This document shows, in pieces, positions 11,480 to 23,114 of a stretch of 64,000 nt of DNA. The position numbers and the translations under genes were made by a program. Below the pieces are notes generated by a model, which saw only the letters and a list, made by a program, of their open reading frames with translations, ran no database searches and was not told the origin of the DNA. The first letter of the stretch is position 1. Every line of letters begins with the position of its first letter. This DNA comes from Bidens hawaiensis (taxonomy: Eukaryota; Streptophyta; Magnoliopsida; Asterales; Asteraceae): the NCBI GenBank assembly GCA_021521415.1, contig JAIQDT010005014.1:62001-126000 (forward strand). The letters run 5' to 3'.

Positions 11480-11615
11480 TCTTTCGCTTCGCTTAAGAAT
11501 CCTTTCGCTTCGCTTGGATTCTTTCGCTTCGCTTGGAATCCTTTCGCTTCGCTTGAAGCCCTTTCGCTTCGCTTGAAGCGGGGCCATTTCGCTTCGCTTG
11601 AAGCTGTTTAAGCGA
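11480..11615 (+). repeat. Copia II leader minisatellite (TTTCGCTTCGCTT)
   Basis: Six clear copies of TTTCGCTTCGCTT are spaced 18-35 bases apart between the primer site and gag. They match the inverted cluster in copia I (5636-5740), with a different number of units. Confidence 0.88.
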
Positions 11616-11660
11616 AAAAGTTGACTGTTTGAGGATTAAACTTTGTTGAAGGGTTATACC

Positions 11661-14600
11661 ATGGCTAGTACTAGGGTTATTTGCTGTTGAAAAATCAAGT
11701 GGGAACACCTCAAAAACCTCCTAAGTTTATGACCTTGGATGATAACTTTATTGATTTCAAATGGAGGTTCATGAACTTCATCTCATTAACTGAAACTGAT
11801 TTGATGAGATGTTTGAAGATGGTCCTCATGTTCCAGTAACTCGCACTGATGCTGGAGAACAACCTAAGGCACCTGAGAATTATGATCAAGATGATATGGA
11901 TAAGCTAGCACAAGACAAGAAATCGTTTCTGTTGTTGACAGTTTGTCTTTCAAATGAAATCATAGAGACGCTACGAGAACACAGAAGTGCCAAAGGATTA
12001 TAGGAAGCTCTTGTTGAGATGGTTGAAGGAAATGCTGAAATTAGAGAAAACAAGAAAGCACTGTTGAAGGAAGAATTCAACATGTTCAACCATCGTCAAG
12101 GTGAGGCTGTGCTAGACTTAGTAAAGAGGTTTGAGAAGCTCATGGCCAAAGTAAGAGCTGCAGGTGTTAACATTCCCAACTCTGAGGTAAATCACAAGTT
12201 AATGAACTCTTTGCCTTACAGTTGGAGTGTAAACACAATAACGATCAAGAGAACCACAAATCTAAATGGGATGACAAATGGTGAACTAATATCCACTATC
12301 AAATCATTCGAAATGGATGAACAGATGAGGATGAACAATCACATGAATTCTCGGAATCAAGCCGGAGTAAGTACTACATCCTCAAGTGTGCCAACAGCTT
12401 TTGTCAGCAAAACCCAACCGAATGTATATCCCATGACCAATCCCAAGTACTCACCAACTGTTCCTTCACTAGCAACAGCATTTATCTCCACTAGCAACCC
12501 ATCAACTCCATCCGATGCAAGTTTGTTTCAAAAGGCAGTTGACAGTGCAGTTACTCAAGCTCTGATGGCACATGGAATTTCTGCAACAAAACTTCAAGCA
12601 AACAAGCCCTCCAGCTATTGTGAAGCAATTCCCATGCTGAATGATTCAAATGTGACACTCGTTAAAGCTTTTCTATCATGTCATGAAGAGCTGTTGCAAG
12701 GGAATTTGTTACCGGCTCAGTTCGAAATAGGTGATCTGAAAGACATCAATCAAAAGGATTTTGAGAAAATGGACATCAAGTACAAGATGGCCATGGCTGT
12801 GCAAAGGGCCACCAACTTCATCAAAACCTACAGAAAAGACAGCTTCAATAATTCGGATCGAAAGCGAATTGGTTTTGACAAGAGCAAGCTTCGATGCTAC
12901 AATTGTGCAGAGATGGGTCACTTTGCCAGAGAATGCACAAATCCTCCCAAACCAGCAAACGATATACAGGTGACAGAAGTAACTGATGAAGAGAATGCAA
13001 AATCTGCTGAAAAGAGGCTTGAGGATCAAAAGGCAAACAACTCAGCTCCAAGAATCGTAATCGTCCACACAAGGGCAGCTCAAGCTCAAACTCAAGAGCC
13101 CTTGTTTCTCAAACAGAAATCCACACTGGTATGGATTGAGACGAACAGTTTCAAGAGCTGCAGAATCCTCTAAATATGGCTGGCATGCGTTCACTTCAAA
13201 AGATGAACCCTCTTCATCTTCTGCTGCCGATTCTTGTGCATCACACCTTGATGAGGTAAAACGAAATCTTTGCACAGAAGCATGTATTAACAAAGTTACA
13301 TACTATAGATACTTGCAAGACGAAGTTTTGAAAGAAAATGCAAAACTTCGTCAGTTGAACACTGAATATGTAAAAGCTGATAAAATCTACGAGAAGATCA
13401 AAACTCATCACGATGATGTCGCTAATCTTAGACTTGAAATTTTTCGAGAAAAACATGTCATTTACTATAAGGACATAATCAATGATTTAAAAGAAGAGAT
13501 TAAGAAATTAAAACTCAAAGTTACTAATAAGAAAGAAATGGAAAAACAAGTCGAAAGGTTTGAGGTATCATCTGAGAAATTAGATGATCTTATTGGAGCC
13601 CAGAGAAGCACTAAAGTTAAAGCGGGGTTGGGGTACGACTACACGGCCGTACCACCACCATTCAATGATAACTACACCAATTTGCCCCACTTTAGCTATA
13701 ATACTTCTCCTGATGAAGAAATGGCATACGGTGTTGGTAGGATACCAAAACCTGTGACATTATTCCCGCAGCATCTCAGACTGTTGCTCCAATTCAATCA
13801 TTTGATAAATCTAACGTCAATGTGTCTTGTGTAGCAGGTAATATAAACAATGGTGATTGTGGGAAAGTTAATCAGGGTTTTAAGCAAAATGGAGGATCAG
13901 AACCACGTTTTGAGTCATGTGTGGGTCTAACCAAAAGTATTAATAACCCTGTCTGTAACAAAGTTTGTGAATCCATGTTAGAATGTTTAATGTCGGAATC
14001 AAAACCTGTATTTTGTGAAACCACCTGTGAAGAAAATTGTAAAGAAGTTTGTAATGAAAGTGAATGTTGTTCTTCTGATTCTGAGTGTGAAACAATTTTT
14101 GATGAAACAAATGTGGCTAAAGTTGATGAACAGACAAGTTCTAGTTGCTCGTCAACTGATCGTGATTTTGAGGACTTACGAAAACAAGAAATTGTCTTTG
14201 AGAATGAAAAACCAAGCACGTCGTGTAAATATGTGCCTTCAAGGAAAACATCATTTTCACAAAATACTACCAATAGAAATAGTTCTCAATTTTATGATCA
14301 ATTTGATAGTTCCTATTACTACTCTGGTCATAAACCTAGGCAGTCAAATTACTTTGCATCGAATCATTCAAATGTGTTCACAGATAGAGGTTATCAATAC
14401 GTTAACTCTACCACATCACCTCACCCCACATATTTCAGTGATCAACATGTCTATGATTGTAACAAAAGAAAATGTTGTTTTGTGTGTGGAAATCCGTCTC
14501 ATCTTGCGAGACACTGCAAGAACTGGCATAAGCAACAAAGAGATGCCAAAAGCAAGTTTGGTCAGACGAGTTAAACGTTCAACCTAAGAAAATGTCTTAT

Positions 14601-14819
14601 CAAACTTGTACCTCAGCCAGTAAGACGGATTCAAGAATTAAAAGAACCGACAAACCCAAGAAACCCTTCTGGCTAACACAAAGAGAAAGGAAGCGGTTAG
14701 CCAAAGGGTCAGAAGCTGAAAACCCTAAAAACCCCTCTAAACCGTTTTCAGAAGCAAACACAAAAGATTTAACAATTAAACCCAAACCAAAACGAAGGCA
14801 ATCAAGAAAATCTTTTTAG
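11661..14819 (+). pseudogene. Copia II gag, broken into five frames
   Basis: ATG at 11661 is followed by a deletion frameshift relative to copia I. Another single-base loss near 11812 and a TAG at 12001 (Trp in copia I) follow. The main open part (12019-13173) carries the UBN2-like gag core and the knuckle CYNCAEMGHFAREC (12895-12936). The 13136-13834 part has a Lys/Glu-rich coiled-coil and the motif KLDDLIGAQRS. The 13822-14574 part is acidic and Cys-rich and ends in the second knuckle CCFVCGNPSHLARHC. A basic Lys-rich tail follows (14592-14819). In a working element this would be the RNA-binding particle protein. Confidence 0.88.
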
Positions 14820-14999
14820 AACCGAGGGAATCTTAACACAAGTTCCTCGAGTGATTGCACTTCAGATTCAGATTCACCAAAAGATTACATTTTCAAGAAT
14901 CATAAAATAAAACTGGGTGATTTTTTGTTTGTTTTACCGGAGACAAATTCGTCTCGGGGCCCTTCTCCTAACTAGCTGCTCATGTATGTAGGGTCAGCC

Positions 15000-16447
15000 T
15001 GGAGGGCCTGTCAACAGTATTTGGTACTTGGACAGTGGTTGTACCCGACATATGATAGGAGATGAGTCCCTATTGTTTGATATTAAACCATTCGATGGTG
15101 GACATGTTTCCTTTGCTGGTGACATAGGAGGAGAAATCACGAAACAAGGCAAGGTCTTTAATGGCACATTGACCTTCGACGAAGTCAATCTTGTGGAACA
15201 ACTCAACTACAACTTACTCAGTGTCTCTCAAATATGCGATAAGAAATTTTCAACTCTTTTCACTGAAAATGAATGTCTTATTCTTAAACCAGGCTTCAAG
15301 GTCCCGGAAGAGTGGATAATGTTGCGTACTCCGAGGCACAATGACGCTTACATTCTGGACATGAGAAGCAATTATTCCATGCGGACTGCTTCTTGTTTGA
15401 TGTCCAAGGCCTCAGAGAATGACTCATTATTATGGCATCGACGTCTAGGGCGTGTCAACTTTAAGAACTTGAATAAGTTGGTTAAAGGTGACCATGTGAG
15501 GGGTTTGCCTGTAAAATCTTTTCATTGTGCTGAAAAATGTTTATCTTGCTCTAAGTGCAAACAACACAAACTCCCTCACCGCCCTAAGATTGTCAATTCC
15601 ATAAACTACACTCTTCAACTGTTGCATATGGATCTTTTTGGTCTCGTTCAACCAATGGAAATAGGTCGAAAAGCCTATTGTCTAGTTATTACTGATGATT
15701 ACTCGCGTTTCAGTTGGACCTTTCTGCTAGGTCACAAGGATGAGACAACTCAGTTTCTTATCAGATTCATCGTGTTGGTTGAGAATTAGACGGATAAACG
15801 AGTCAAGTGCATCAGAAGTGACAATAGAACAGAATTCTACAACAAAGCCGTCAACGAATTCTATCACAACAAGGGGATTCTTTGTCAATTTAGTGCACCC
15901 TACACTCCTGAACAAAATGGGGTGGCTGAAGTGACGAAATCGTACACTGGTTGAAGCTGCAAGAACCATGCTGTCATACTCCAAGCTTCCCTCTTTATTC
16001 TTCTGGGGGGAAGCTATCAACGCTGCTTGCTACACTCAGAATCGTGTGTTGCTGAACAAAAGACTGAATAAGACACCTTATGAAGTCTTTTATGGAAACA
16101 AGCCAAGGGTTAATTTCTTCAAGACATTCGGTTGTCCTTGCATAGTTCTTCAGCCAAATGTTGGTGCCACTTCAAAGTTTGCTGAAAAGGTGGATGAGTG
16201 CTACTTTGTTGGCTATTCCGCTGACAAAAGTGCTTATCGTGTGTTCAACAAGAAATCTCGAGTGATTTTGGAGTCCTACAACATTGATTGGCAAGAACTG
16301 AACCCTACCGATGCACACAATGGTCCTGATTGGATGTTTGATTATGAAAGCTTGTTCAGGCAGTTTCGAGGAATGTATGTACCACCGTCTGCACCAGTGA
16401 TGTCTCTTATTGTTCCTGCACCATCTCTGACAATTGTTGATCAATAA
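15000..16447 (+). pseudogene. Copia II protease start and integrase
   Basis: Protease signature WYLDSGCTRHM (catalytic Asp codon at 15031), then the GAG-pre-integrase zinc segment (LWHRRLGRVNFKNLNKL...CxxC), then the integrase core. The core is open to 15789, where a stop occurs. Downstream, DNG has become DNR, and a frameshift destroys the region after PEQNGVAE. The C-terminal part (15968-16447) is in another frame and matches copia I 897-1214. Confidence 0.9.
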
Positions 16448-17231
16448 ATCTTATATGCATGGCGTTGTGAAAGGTCTGACAGATATTCAGATTGCTGCAC
16501 CCGCACCCGCACTCAATAGTCCACACGGGGCTAATCAACCTGTCCCGGAAGTCAATGTGCAAACATCTGCAGAATCTACTGAAATGCCCGCTGTCGAACA
16601 CACAGATGATTCAGACACCGACTCATTTATGTCAGCTGACAATGTGGGAAACGACCAGACCATTCAAGCGGCGGATCAACAATCCCACCAAATGGAAACT
16701 TCCCCAGCTCATGATCCAAGTATAGTTGAATCAGTTCCTACACCTTCTTCTGAAGAAGACGTTCATGAATCTGCTGAGGAAGCTATTAAAGAGAATGTGA
16801 AGAATGACACCGTTCCTGTTGAAACTTCTCGCACCACTGACTCATCGTCGGTATCTGCTGTCGTCGTACCTTTCTACGACAACCTATGGGAAGGCACCAT
16901 CGCTTAGGATCATTTGGTTGATCAAGAAGAAGATGCTAGAGACCCCCACCAAATGACGCTGTCAATGTGACCGCGGTCTTTCATCCTATAGAGAACCTGA
17001 CCATTGAGCTTGAGGCAACACCAGGTGAGAGTGTCGAACAAATCCCACAGTTACCAATTCATCCGCCGACATCCGACTGAGAACATCATTGGAGATCCAT
17101 CCGCTGGCATCGAAACACGCGGCACCTCTGGTAACATTAACAGATGTCTTTTTGCTTGTTTTATTTCGCAGGTAGAGCCCAAGGACTATAGAGTTGCTTG
17201 GAAGGAAAACTCTTGGGTTAAAGCAATGTAA
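16434..17231 (+). pseudogene. Copia II acidic linker and reverse transcriptase N-terminus
   Basis: A Glu/Asp/Ser/Thr/Pro-rich low-complexity linker equivalent to 81-887. It is open to 16907, then interrupted. The segment 17004-17231 carries QVEPKDY and ENSWVKAM, the usual opening of copia reverse transcriptase, then a stop. Confidence 0.8.
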
Positions 17232-17334
17232 GAAGAACTGTTGCAGTTCAAGAAGCAAAACGTTTGGAGGCTAGTGAAGAAACCAGATCACAAGTAGCCA
17301 ATCTGAGCAAAATGGGTGTTCCGTAACAAGAAAG

Positions 17335-18144
17335 ATGACAATGGGGGTGATTATAAGAAATAAAGCCCGGTTGGTCGTACAAGATTTTTGGCAACGAGAA
17401 GGACTTGATTACGATGAAGTTTATGCACTGGTGGCCATATTGGAAGCAATTCGTATCTTTTTGGCCTATGCCTCGTACATGAATTTCAAAGTATATCAGA
17501 TGGATGTGAAGACTGCTTTCTTGTACGGGAAAGTAAAAGAAGAAATTTATGTGAGCCAACCTCTAGGTTTTGAAGACCCAAATTATCCTGACCACGTTTA
17601 CCGACTTGACAAAGCACTTTATGGTCTTCACCAAGCTCCTCGTGCTTGGTATGCCACACTGGCTGATCATTTAGTGAATAATGGATACAAGAAAGGCATT
17701 GTTGATCAAACTCTCCTTGTCAAGAAAGTGAAGGATGATTTGATTCTCGTTCAAGTGTATGTTGATGATATTATCTTCGGGTCCACGAATGAGACTCTGT
17801 GCAAGGAGTTTTCTGATATCATGCAGAAGCGATTTGAAATGAGTTCCTTATGGGAGATGACTTTCTTCCTGGGCTTACAAGTTGAGCAAAAGAAGGAAGG
17901 AACTTTGATTCACCAAGAGAAGTACGTTCATGACATTTTTCAGAAATTTGGTTTTAAGGACTCAATAGCTTTCATGACACCTATCGCTACGCGTCCTGTT
18001 CTCGCTCCTGATCCATCAGGAAAACCAGTCGATCAACACCTTTATAGGTCAATGATTGGTTCCTTGATGTATCTCACTGCAAGCACACCAGACATCAGGT
18101 TCCCTGTTTGTCAGTGTGCGCCAGATATCAAGATATCAGTCTGA
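17335..18144 (+). pseudogene. Copia II reverse transcriptase core
   Basis: This 269-codon open segment holds most of the Ty1/copia reverse transcriptase domain. Visible are the fingers/palm motif RNKARLVVQ, VYQMDVKTAFLYG with the first catalytic Asp, YGLHQAPRAWY, and the catalytic box YVDD (17758-17769) intact. It copies element RNA into DNA in family members. Upstream it is cut from its N-terminus by frameshifts (17232-17334), and it ends in a frameshift into the RNase H part. Only the core is intact. Confidence 0.92.
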
Positions 18145-18712
18145 CCCAAGAGAATCCCACATGACTGCTGTCAAACGTATCTTCAAATACTTGAAAGGGA
18201 GACCACGTTTGGGTCTTTGGTACCCAAAGGATTCTCCCTTGGAACTTCATGCTTACACCGACAATGATTATGGAGGATGCAACTTGGATAGAAAATCCAC
18301 ATCTGGTGGATGTCAATTCCAGGGAGATTGGTTGATCTCATGGCAGTACAAGAAACAAGTCACTGTGTCTACATCCACAGCCGAAGCCGAGTACATCGCC
18401 GCATCCATCTGCTGCTCTCAAGTGATATGGATCCAGCATGAGCTGCTGGATTACAGTTTGAATTTCTATGGATCAACGATCAAATGTGATAATGAGGCGG
18501 CCGTTGCTATTGTCAAAAACCCGGTCCAGCACTCAAAGACTAAGCACATTGACATCCGGATACATTTTATTTGTGATTGTTATGATCGCAAGCTTGTCGA
18601 CATAAAACGGGTCCACACTGATTTTAACTTTGCAGATCTCTTTACAAAAGCTTTCATTTGTGCCCGATTTTTGTTTCTCGTTGAGTCTTTGGGCATGATT
18701 TTCTTTGAGTAA
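18116..18712 (+). pseudogene. Copia II RNase H
   Basis: The frame overlaps the reverse transcriptase segment by 29 bases in another frame, marking a frameshift. RNase H catalytic residues are recognisable: Asp in AYTDNDYGGC, Glu in STAEAEYIA, Asp in KCDNEAAV. The conserved KTKHIDIR and the closing FADLFTKAF follow. It ends at TAA 18710-18712, the end of pol. Confidence 0.9.
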
Positions 18713-18769
18713 ATTTTTATCGTCTATCTTTTAGTTTAAAAGTGTAAATAGTTTTCAAATATGTCACAC

Positions 18770-19156
18770 TTTTAGAGGGAGAAAATGAGTTAACTTTAAC
18801 TCACCAAAAAGATTTTAAATTTACTTTCAGTAAAACAAAAACAAGTCATTTGACTTAACAAAATAATTTTATTTCTATAGTACAAGAAAATTCAAAAAGA
18901 TTTATTGTCCCGTTTAAAGGGAGCTCCTGCTTAGAGTTAGTCGGAAAATTAAAATTTTCAAATTTTAAGAAAATGAGTTAACTTTAACTCACCAAAAGGA
19001 TTTTAAATATACTTTCAGTAAAATAAAAACAAGTCATTTGACTTAACAAAAAGATTTTATTTCTATAGTTCAAGAAAATTCAAAAAGATTTATTGTCCCG
19101 TTTAGAGGGAGCTCCTGCTTAGAGGGAGTCGGAAAATTAAAATTTTCAAATTTTGA
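18770..19156 (+). repeat. Tandem 188-bp duplication carrying polypurine tracts
   Basis: 18781-18968 and 18969-19156 are tandem copies starting GAAAATGAGTTAAC. Polypurine tracts of the AGAGGGAG type occur at about 18772-18782, 18913-18923 (TTTAAAGGGAG), 19101-19111 and 19121-19128. Such tracts prime plus-strand DNA. Several copies downstream of pol are known in Sireviruses, which supports that lineage. Confidence 0.85.
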
Positions 19157-19932
19157 GAATTTGATCTGACTATATGGAAAGTGATAGTACATTGGTTTGT
19201 AATGCTTCTAGCGCGTTAAAAGAATAGAACAAAAGGCTACAAGGTCATTCATTGATGTGTAGGTAGGCTTGACAAACAAGTAAGTGTCGAGTGATATAAA
19301 CTTAAACCAATGCCGGTACTAGTGGATATACATTTATGAAGTGGTTGCATGATTCCGTTATGTCATATTCATGAAGGCAAAAATGTAACTGCACATGTCA
19401 TACCCAAGCCTCTCTTTACCTGATCACAGTCGTCTTATGAAAATCAGTGTCATTTTTAATTTTTATTGAGTTAAGAAAAGAGTCAAGTAAAGGGTCAAGA
19501 AAAGAAAAGCAAGAAAAAGAAAAATAAAATAGTCAGAAAAAGAAAAACAAAAGAGTCAGAAAAGAAAAAGAAAAGAAGTCAGCCCTAGGAATTTTAACTT
19601 CTTCTTTATTTATTCATTTATTTTCGACTCAAGCCTTGGACTTTCTACGTTTGTAGTCATACAAGAAGATCTGATCGTTAAGGCCCTGAGTCTTCTGCTT
19701 TGTTTTATTTTCTTTCTTTTGATCAAGCCTTGGACTTTCTCTGCTCGATAATATGGTATCATCCGACCTGATTGTTATGGCCTGAACTTCTGCTTTATTT
19801 TAATCTTTCTAGATTGTGTCAAGTGTGCAAAGCAGAAAGTGTCTTGTGTACAGTAAGTCAGTCTGTTAAAAAATGTACTGTGATCAACTAAAAAGGTCTA
19901 AGTCAAGTTGAGGTTATATGTTAACACAAAGT
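19157..19932 (+). other. Copia II 3' non-coding tail
   Basis: Non-coding. It includes a purine-rich stretch of AAGAAAAG/AGTCA units (about 19474-19585) and matches, in inverse orientation, the tail of copia III (27590-28280). The match ends sharply at ACACAAAGT (19932). Confidence 0.7.
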
Positions 19933-20830
19933 TTGTCTTGATACAGGATCTTGAACCAAATTGGATCTCGTACAATTCTTTATTTCCAGTCTTGTAGACT
20001 TGAACTTCAATCTTATTTTCTGGGAAGGATCGGCATCAGCAAATTTTAGAAACATCAGATGCGGAGGCTCGACATCTAATTTTCTTTTGTTGACTTTCTT
20101 GAGCCGACTGGTTTCTTTCCTTGTCTTCAAAAATAATCAGTTCATCTTTAGGTTCAATCACCAACTTTCACGTTCTCTTTTCTTTTAAGCATTTCAGCAT
20201 CTGCAACTCCAAGGAGACTGCTTGATCTTGATTTACCTGTCCATGTACACCTGCACAAAACTTAGAACGAATAAGATACGTTCACAGACCCTCTCGAAGG
20301 TCAAGAAGAAATCGTTCATAGGCCCTCCTAATTTCAGTCCCTCAACTTGTAAATGATTTGTTTAAGTTCAAGATTTCTAACAAACTTTGCATGAATGACC
20401 TTAACAACAAAACTCATGATTTTGAATAAAACAAGGTTTAATAAAATATGTACGAACATAATAAAAACTTAAAATCTTTTTGGCATTTTAATATATTTTA
20501 AAATAGCGAAAATATATACATAATATTTTGAAGTTGAAACATAAAATAAAACAAAAGAAAATAAAAATAAAATATAGGAATAAAGATGAAATTAATGTTA
20601 TATATATAAAATATTTACTTAAATGTTTACCAAGCTGTTTTCGTGAGAAAGATCACAACAAGGAATCACATTATCTGTTAACGTTGTAGATCACACTTTT
20701 ATTTGGACATTATTATGCCAAGAACCCAAAGTCGATTGTTGATATAATTTGTCCACTTTAAACTTAACAAGTATTTTGATGTCAACATGATACGTTAAGG
20801 TACAATTAGGCACGATGCTTTGATACCAAT
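19933..20830 (-). mobile_element. Non-coding internal fragment of a small LTR element
   Basis: No coding potential. It matches 26690-27545 in the same orientation. At its right end a primer site (GGTATCAAAGC on the minus strand, near 20819-20829) leads directly into the LTR at 20831, so this is the leader side of a minus-strand element. Its 3' side is lost at the junction with copia II. The AT-rich stretch at 20460-20600 is part of it. Confidence 0.7.
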
Positions 20831-21253
20831 TGTAGGTCCCGAAACCGGCGGATCCGACAACGAACGGCTTTGTTCTTGATAAACGCTCGAGACGAGTGCG
20901 GTGAAACAAACGACCGAATATAAATAATATAATGATAAAATAAAGGAACGATCTCGTAATCGGTACAAAAGATTCATAATATTATAACGAACGTACTGAT
21001 CCCACCAAAGGTGAGCTCCCCTTGGGTGGTTGTTTACACCGACAAAAACACACACATAAAGCTAACAACTAAAGTCCTATATATAGCCAAACAAAAAAAA
21101 AAGCATTCTAGAAGCTTTCCCGTTGAAGTTAAACGTGTGCCCGAAGTTCTCGTCTCATGTCCGAAATTCTAGCTCACTTTAATTATTAACTTGGCCGTAA
21201 ATATATAACGGGTTTCATACTTTGATATTGAAAGTCACATTTTTGGCCTTACA
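20831..21253 (-). repeat. LTR of a minus-strand element, flanked by a primer site and a polypurine tract
   Basis: 423 bp with TG...CA termini (minus: TGTAAGGCC ... GGGACCTACA). The left flank is a primer binding site (minus: TTGGTATCAAAGC). The right flank is a polypurine-like tract (minus: AAGGGGGTGAT). It therefore looks like a 5' LTR to its left and a 3' LTR to its right, as in a fused or recombined pair of elements. Confidence 0.75.
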
Positions 21254-22753
21254 ATCACCCCCTTGACTTGTGATCTCAAAACATCGTCGAACTGTGTCTC
21301 TCATTTTCGCAAATCAACCCGATAACCGAAGCTTCTTCAATCACCCCCTCAAGGTATGATCCACCTAATTCATTCATGAAGACGTTCTCGCTTCTTTATC
21401 CATCTCCGATCTTAAGCAATATAGGTTCAGAAGAGCTTGACGAAATACCAAGAACAACGATCAATTGGCAAAGCTTATTATTTCCGTGAATGAAATTATT
21501 TAAGTAACTCACCCCTAATAAATAAGTATCCTAGATACTCGTATCCCACATTTTCAGGGTGAGAACTTAAACAATTTAATTCCCTATTAAATCCAACTTG
21601 TTCAAAATTTATCACCTTAATAAATAAGCATCTCGGATGCTCGTAGCCCAGGTTTTCAGGATCCAATTCTCAAACGCCTTGAAAATAGCATATAAATAAT
21701 ATGCTTTGAACACTATCCAATAATGACGAAACCCGAACAAATTTTGAGTTTCTTCAGTTTGGTCAACTCGAAAAATAAACAACGTCTTGGCACCAAAAAC
21801 CGTTCCAAATAAAAGCATTTCATAAAGCAAGAAATTAGCAGCTCAAGTTGACAAGCATGAGGTGAGACTAGCAGCCCACAAGTGTTTACATTACGCCCAA
21901 GCAGCCCAATATAAAAGAAACAATAATAAGGCCCAAAGAAATATATCCAAAATATAATCACATGGCCCACTAACATAATAGCCAACGTGAACTTGAAAGC
22001 CCATTTTAAATTGAAGTTTCGGCCAACTTACCGAAACCCTATCAGCATCTTAGATTAGCCGCCAATTATCTCAACTCATACGCACCTGTGATTATCTCTG
22101 CCGGAAAACATTACTCCGGTCAATCATCTTTCAAACACCTTCATCTTCATATCTTGAAGCTGTCATTGTCATCCACTAGTACTCACCATGCTCTGTCGTA
22201 TTTGTTTACCGGAGAACCGCCATCCAAAACATCTCCCAACATCCACGCCATCTCATAAATCACCCAAACGCCACTAGATTTGGTTTAAAACCTTCTCGGT
22301 AAATACTTCTCCACCGTCAATGTCCACCATCGCTACTCATACAAGAAAAACCGACACCACCATAGTCGGGTAGAGTGAAGCATGCACTAGAAAAGATTGG
22401 CCATACCATCGATGGTGTTGCGTCTCCGACGTGACCCGCCGCTGCTGGAGTTGGCATGAGTTGTCAGCGCTCTTTCTTTTGAATACCTAAGGTTACCCCG
22501 CCCGAAAACGGTGTACTCATAGCCGGAAAGCCAACATCCGCTTTCTGGTGAACCATAACCTCCGCCCTTAAACGAGGCTGAAAGTCTAGATCTACAACCC
22601 GAGACGAACTTCAAGCACTTTTATTTTCTCAAATCTTCAAATTTATTTCCAAACTTCAACGGAATAATGTCTCGGTTCGGGTAATATCGGAAATAGAACC
22701 CGAATATCAAGAACAAAGTTGAATCATAAGATTCGACCCGCTTTGATACCACT
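21254..22753 (-). mobile_element. Non-coding body between two different LTRs
   Basis: 1.5 kb without a supported gene. It starts at the right with a primer site (minus: GTGGTATCAAAGC, 22741-22753) inside the LTR at 22754-23114, and ends at the left with the polypurine-like tract at 21254-21270. Two similar segments, around 21505-21560 and 21610-21665, share 'AATAAATAAGTATC/GCATC...GGATAC/GC TCGTA' type sequence. It may be a non-autonomous element whose two LTRs are of different subfamilies, or a recombinant. Confidence 0.55.
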
Positions 22754-23114
22754 TGTAGGTCCTCTAGATGGATCTCCTCTTGACTCGGATCAATCCATGT
22801 TGTTGGTTAATGGAAATTACCAACGACACTCGGATCTCGGATCTTAGTTTTGTTTAGTTTATTTTCTAGAAAGTAAGAAGAAAAAGGAAGAATTTAGAGA
22901 GAGAAACTTCTTTTATTTCCAAAGTGAGTATTGTGTTGTGTTGTGAAAGAGTTATGGAGAAATGGGTAAAGTGCCCTTTATATAGGGTCTCCATTTCTCC
23001 AAACTTTACATAATAAACCTACAAAATAAACGAACCGAGTACGTACTACACTGACTAAAGCAAAATAAAACGACATATACAATCCAAAAAACAATATATA
23101 GTATTGGCTCTATA
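22754..23114 (-). repeat. 5' LTR, 361 bp (family A/B)
   Basis: It is homologous to 26266-26607. The minus-strand end GACCTACA is at 22754 next to the primer site; the start has decayed to TATAGAGCC. The TATA region (about 22974-22985) lies between perfect 11-base arms TGGAGAAATGG (22955-22965) and its complement (22991-23001). Confidence 0.82.

Larger units (their letters stand above)
10779..19932 (+). mobile_element. Copia II: Ty1/copia LTR retrotransposon lacking its 3' LTR
   Basis: It has a 5' LTR (10779-11157), primer site, leader repeats, gag, protease, integrase, linker, reverse transcriptase, RNase H, and a long non-coding tail with several polypurine tracts. The domain order is that of Ty1/copia. 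It belongs to the same family as copia I and lies in the opposite direction. All coding parts are frameshifted. The tail stops at 19932, where it joins inverted sequence of another element, and no second copy of its LTR is found. The five bases before the LTR are TATAT, and no matching right-hand duplication can be located. Confidence 0.93.

Noticed and set aside
22387..22614. 75-codon minus-strand frame in the non-coding element body
   Set aside because: Short, with no family match, and lying inside an LTR-bounded segment. Its Ser/Gly/Arg-rich content looks random.
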